In this document: piece after piece, positions 60,531-64,000 of the stretch
Position numbering within the stretch: the stretch's first letter is position 1
Layout of the letters: every line of letters starts with the position of its first letter
Origin: Micromonospora acroterricola
Lineage (GTDB): Bacteria > Actinomycetota > Actinomycetes > Mycobacteriales > Micromonosporaceae
Assembly: GCF_003172955.1 (NCBI RefSeq)
Contig: NZ_QGKR01000364.1
Coordinates: forward strand, 1 to 64,000
DNA length: 64,000 nt
Reading direction: 5' to 3'
Notes under the pieces: model-generated
Told to the model about the DNA's origin: nothing
The model's database searches: none
Seen by the model: only the letters and a program-made list of their open reading frames with translations
Program-made: the position numbers and the translations under genes

Positions 60531-62063
60531 TCACCGCGTCACGCGGCGGACCCGGGCCGGTTCCGGCCGGTCCGGCACGTCGGCCGTACGCCGGATCATG
60601 CGGTCCGTCACGCTCCGGTAGGAGCGCGGATCAACGGGCAGCAACCACTGTCGGGCCCGCGTCAGCCGGCCGAGGTTGAGCCCGAGCTCGTCGAGCACCT
60701 CGTCGATGTTGTGCATCGAGAACGGGATGACGTTCGTGCCCCGGGCGTGCCGCCCGCGGGTACGCGCCGCCATCCAGGCGACACGCGTGCGGACCTCCTC
60801 GCGCATGCGGTCCGGAGGCGGCAGCGTGATCCCGCCCCGCAGGTGGGCGGCCGTCCAGACCGCCGCCATCTCCGCGCTGAGCGGGCTGAAGAACGAGGAG
60901 TTGTAGCCGGCGAAGGTCAGGTGCGGGACGTCGACCGGCAGGATCTGGCGGTAGAGCAGGAAGTTGCCCGCGTCGTCCTGGAGCCGGGCGTGCAGGGCGT
61001 CGTCGAGGAACGGCACGTGCTGCCGGAAGCCGGTGCCACAGATCACCAGGTCCGCGGCGAGCACCGTGCCGTCGACGAGGCGGGCGGCGGGCCGGCCACC
61101 GTCGACGAGAAGCTCGCTGATCGTCCGGTCCCGGTGGACGGTGATCCGGCCGTCGGCGACGCGCTCGAAGAAGCCCTCCGTGGCGAGGCTGACCGTGCTG
61201 CGGGCGATGTCCTGGAAGCTCCCGTTCGGCACGAGGCCCAGCTCGCGCAGCTTGAGCTGCCGGGTGGCGACCGACCCGACGCTGTCGAGCAGAGTACGAC
61301 GCAGCCCGTCCCCCGGGCCGTGCAGGAACCGCTCGACGCCCCTCAACCGGAGGTACCGGAACAGCGCCTCACCCATCCGGGTCAACAGCAGGTACTTGTA
61401 GTTGAGCGCGCCGCCGAGCTTCCTGGGCATCTTCCAGAGCAGCTCCCGGGCCACGACGTGGGTCTGTGCCGCGACGTCGCTCAGGGGGATCGCCACGTCA
61501 CAGGAGGACTTGCCGTACCCGACGACGAGGACGTTCTTTCCGCTGGCCGCTTCGAGGTCGTGGAACTCCCCCGCGGCCAGGACGCGTCCCCCGGCGGCGG
61601 TGAAGTCCGCGCGGCCGTCGAAGGAGGGGACGAGGGGGTCGGAGAAGATGCCGTTGGCGACGACGAGGTGGTCGTACCGCTCCAGGGTCACCGGATCCTG
61701 GGCGCCCGCCGGGCGCGACGCGACCAGCCACCCGGTCTCGTCCTCCACCAGCTGCGCCGAGACGACCTCCGTGGCGAGGCGCAGAACGGCGCCGAGCCCG
61801 AACATCGCCACGTAGCTCTCGAGGTACTGCTGGACCTGCTCGCCCGTCGGCCACTGCGGGTAGTGCGCCGGCATCGGGAGGTCGGAGAGGTGGTAGGTGC
61901 CCTTGTCGTTCTGGGTACGCAGCCCGGGGTACCGCCGGGTGCGGCTCCACACCCCGCCGACGTCGGGCGCCTTCTCGAACACGGTGACGTCGAAACCACT
62001 CTGCCGCAGCACCTTCGCTGCGCTCAGGCCGGCGAATCCGGCGCCGACGACGGCGATCCTCAT
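60531..62063 (-). CDS. FAD-dependent monooxygenase (FMO/Baeyer-Villiger-like)
   Basis: Flavin enzyme of 510 residues. The FAD-binding Rossmann motif is GAGFAGLSAA (residues 7-16) and the NADPH one is VVGYGKSSCDVA. The fingerprint between them, normally FxGxxxHxxxW, appears degenerate as AAGEFHDLEAA. CGTGFR (ATG-like motif) lies near residue 345. It oxidises an organic substrate with O2 and NADPH, identity unknown. GGAGG precedes the ATG at 62063. Divergent from an AraC-family regulator likely to control it. Confidence 0.88.
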   Translation of the reverse strand: MRIAVVGAGFAGLSAAKVLRQSGFDVTVFEKAPDVGGVWSRTRRYPGLRTQNDKGTYHLSDLPMPAHYPQWPTGEQVQQYLESYVAMFGLGAVLRLATEVVSAQLVEDETGWLVASRPAGAQDPVTLERYDHLVVANGIFSDPLVPSFDGRADFTAAGGRVLAAGEFHDLEAASGKNVLVVGYGKSSCDVAIPLSDVAAQTHVVARELLWKMPRKLGGALNYKYLLLTRMGEALFRYLRLRGVERFLHGPGDGLRRTLLDSVGSVATRQLKLRELGLVPNGSFQDIARSTVSLATEGFFERVADGRITVHRDRTISELLVDGGRPAARLVDGTVLAADLVICGTGFRQHVPFLDDALHARLQDDAGNFLLYRQILPVDVPHLTFAGYNSSFFSPLSAEMAAVWTAAHLRGGITLPPPDRMREEVRTRVAWMAARTRGRHARGTNVIPFSMHNIDEVLDELGLNLGRLTRARQWLLPVDPRSYRSVTDRMIRRTADVPDRPEPARVRRVTR

Positions 62064-62271
62064 GGCAGCCTCCGGTGTGTGACCCGCTGACGAGAAGCCC
62101 ACGCCGGCGGTGTCAGGACGCTAACGGCCACGGTGGAGCGGCCGCTATCCGCTGTACGCGGGCACTGTCCGCCGCGCGCGGGCGATTCCTGTCGGGTCGG
62201 CGGCTTTCCCGCCCGGCCGGACCGCGGCGCGCCCTACTGTCAGCGCATCGGGACCCCGTGGGAGATGCCGG

Positions 62272-63234
62272 ATGGATGCCGTGACGGTCAGGACGCGCGA
62301 CGTCGAGCACGCTCGCGTCGAGGTGGGTCGCGTCTTCTGCCCGCACCGGCTCACACCGCAGTCCGGCGTCCGCAGCGTCCAGTTGCGGATGGCGGCCCGC
62401 CGCGTGGGCGGCGTGGGCGTCATCGACCTCGACTACGGACAGGCGGTGCGGATCCAACCCGACCCGCTGGAGACCTTCTACCTCATCCAGATCCCCCGCG
62501 CCGGCCACGCGACGGTGCAGCACGCGGGCCACAGCGCGACCTCGACGCCCGACGTCGCGTCCGTCCTCTCTCCGTACGACGCCTCGGACATGCACTGGTC
62601 GGCAGCCTCGCCGCACCGGATCTTCTACGCGGACCGGCAGGCCGTCGACCGGGAGCTGGCCCGCCTGCTGGGCCACCCGGTGGACGGCCGGGTCCGCTTC
62701 GACGTCGGCATGGCCATGACCACGACCGCCGCGAAGGCCTGGGCACGCGGTGTGGACTTCCTCGCCGACGAGCTGTCGCAGCCGATGGACGCGTCCCTGC
62801 TGGACCACCCCCAGGTCGCCGCCCGTTTCGAGCAGGCGCTCATCGGCAAGTTGTTGCTGGCCCACCGGCACACCTGTTCCGACCTGCTCGCCGCGCCGGC
62901 GCACCACCCGACCCCCGGGCGCCTCGTCCGCCGGGCCTGCGAGCTGATCAGGGACCACCACGGCGAGGCGCTGACGGTGGGGGATGTCGCGGAGGCGCTC
63001 CGGGTGAGCGTACGGACGCTGCAGGACTGCTTCCGCCGGGAGTTGGGGACGACGCCGACGGCGTACCTGCGCGCGTGCCGGCTCGACGCGGCCCACCGTG
63101 CGTTGCAGGCGGCCGGTCCCGGTGTGTCCGTGACGACCGTCGCCCTCCAGCACGGGTTCGTCCACCTGGGCCGCTTCGCGAGCGATTACCGGGCGCGCTT
63201 CGGCGAGTCCCCGTCCACGGCCCTGCGTCGCTGA
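62272..63234 (+). CDS. AraC-family transcriptional regulator
   Basis: Regulator of 320 residues: an N-terminal AraC-type ligand-binding domain (about 15-190) and a C-terminal double helix-turn-helix (about 220-320, LTVGDVAEALRVSVRTLQDCF ... VALQHGFVHLGRFASDYRARFG). The ATG at 62272 opens the conserved domain. Divergent from the monooxygenase with a 208-base gap between them, so it probably activates that gene. Confidence 0.9.
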   Translation: MDAVTVRTRDVEHARVEVGRVFCPHRLTPQSGVRSVQLRMAARRVGGVGVIDLDYGQAVRIQPDPLETFYLIQIPRAGHATVQHAGHSATSTPDVASVLSPYDASDMHWSAASPHRIFYADRQAVDRELARLLGHPVDGRVRFDVGMAMTTTAAKAWARGVDFLADELSQPMDASLLDHPQVAARFEQALIGKLLLAHRHTCSDLLAAPAHHPTPGRLVRRACELIRDHHGEALTVGDVAEALRVSVRTLQDCFRRELGTTPTAYLRACRLDAAHRALQAAGPGVSVTTVALQHGFVHLGRFASDYRARFGESPSTALRR

Positions 63235-63349
63235 CCACCTCCGGCTACTGAGCAGCGGTGATGAGGCCCGGCCGACCGACCTCTCCGGCTCGCCCGGACC
63301 GCGCGGTCGGCCCTGCGGCTCCGCGGTTGCCGGTGCCGCCCGGTGGACG

Positions 63350-64000
63350 TCAGCGGTGCATGTGGAGGCGGACCGTGGTGGCGCCGGGCACGGTGTGGAC
63401 GCGTACGAGGTCGCAGAGTTGGTTGACCAGGAGGAGCCCGCGGCTGCCGGGCTGCTGCGGTGGCACGGGGATCCGGCCGGCGAGCGGATTCGTGATGTGG
63501 CCGGAGTCGGTGAGCTGGCAGATCAGCCGAGTGCGGTCGGTCCAGACCGCGAGGGTGCCGCCGGCTCCGGTGTGCCTGACCGTGTTCGCGGCCAGCTCGC
63601 TGACGGCCAGGGTGAGGTCGGAGACCCGGTCCGGCGACAGTCCGGCCGCGATCGCCTCGGCGGTCACCACCCGTCGGATGGCCGGGAGGGCATGGAAGTC
63701 GATGCTGATGGTGGTCGCCTCGTCAGGCGGGTCCGGCAACGGCAGGTTGAACCCTGCGGCCACCGCGATCGGGTCCGCGTACTGGGAGCTCTCCCGCACC
63801 TCGTCGCCCAACTGCACGACCGGGTGGGTGCGGTAGGCGTCGTCGAGCCAGCGCCGATCCAGGCGGGTGGTGTCGTAGGGACAGAGGATGGTGGCCGGCC
63901 GGCCGGCGAACGCAGCGTTGATCAGGGCCTCGTGCTGGGCGCAGGCGGGGTATTCGATCGCGCTGCGGCCGGCCCAGATGGGCTCACCGATGATGCGTAC
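63350..64000 (-). CDS. MEDS-domain/HATPase sensor or anti-sigma-type kinase (5' end outside window)
   Basis: Partial gene: the frame is open to base 64000. The visible N-terminal part (IGEPIWAGRSAIEYPACAQHE ... ILCPYD) matches the end of a MEDS sensory domain, and the C-terminal part (residues after TISIDFHALPAIRRVV) is a HATPase_c domain of the RsbW type, with LAVSELAANTVRH (N box) and GSRGLLLVNQLCD. Such fusions are common in actinobacteria as soluble sensors that may act as anti-sigma regulators. The ATP lid is short and a dimerisation helix is absent. Confidence 0.88.
   Translation of the reverse strand, partial: VRIIGEPIWAGRSAIEYPACAQHEALINAAFAGRPATILCPYDTTRLDRRWLDDAYRTHPVVQLGDEVRESSQYADPIAVAAGFNLPLPDPPDEATTISIDFHALPAIRRVVTAEAIAAGLSPDRVSDLTLAVSELAANTVRHTGAGGTLAVWTDRTRLICQLTDSGHITNPLAGRIPVPPQQPGSRGLLLVNQLCDLVRVHTVPGATTVRLHMHR

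Overview
The window is about 64 kb of very GC-rich chromosomal DNA with actinobacterial traits: strong G/C third-position bias, frequent GTG starts, many 1- and 4-base gene overlaps, Tat and lipoprotein signals, and a sugar ABC transporter with no ATPase of its own. Gene content and the style of the intergenic palindromes suggest a filamentous actinomycete of the Micromonosporaceae, most likely Micromonospora; that placement is inference. I saw no rRNA, tRNA, CRISPR array, transposase or integrase. Both end genes are cut by the window edges.

Left part (1-17.5 kb): a five-gene peptide/nickel-type ABC transporter operon on the minus strand, an MFS transporter, an NhaA antiporter fused to a DsbA-like domain, a complete tripartite tricarboxylate transporter (tctCBA), and divergently from it a response regulator and sensor kinase pair followed by a lone TAXI-type solute-binding lipoprotein. 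Next comes a small unrecognised gene pair, possibly a toxin/immunity remnant, whose second gene is split by an in-frame TAG, and then an aldo/keto reductase.

Middle (17.5-41 kb): two secreted phosphate-scavenging enzymes (an extended PhoD phosphatase with a possible PHO box, and phospholipase C), a SEC-C protein, and a plus-strand sugar locus of ROK repressor, GH27, GH95 and SGNH esterase that looks built to trim fucosylated/galactosylated plant polysaccharide. A HAD hydrolase, a DUF2231 membrane protein, divergent secreted S8 and S15 peptidases, a histone-like basic protein and a diacylglycerol-kinase-type enzyme follow. A 1.2 kb non-coding stretch (39290-40469) holds three kinds of repeat in front of a secreted C39-like protein.

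Right part (41-64 kb): two small secreted proteins, then a tightly coupled ten-gene minus-strand operon (54616 to 42972): LacI regulator, two sugar permeases, solute-binding lipoprotein, two ADP-ribosylglycohydrolase-family proteins, a ribokinase-type kinase, a glycosidase-like/SUMF1-like fusion, a class III CoA-transferase and a CitE-like lyase. I read this as an uptake and catabolic pathway for a ribosylated compound whose acidic part is handled as a CoA thioester; it is the best candidate here for an undescribed system. It is followed by a TetR/aldo-keto reductase pair with two matching operators, an alpha/beta hydrolase, a GNAT-type protein, LtrA with a small upstream ORF, a flavin monooxygenase with a divergent AraC regulator, and a truncated MEDS/HATPase sensor.

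Three copies of one palindromic repeat family (6828, 17628, 39786) lie in intergenic DNA far apart.
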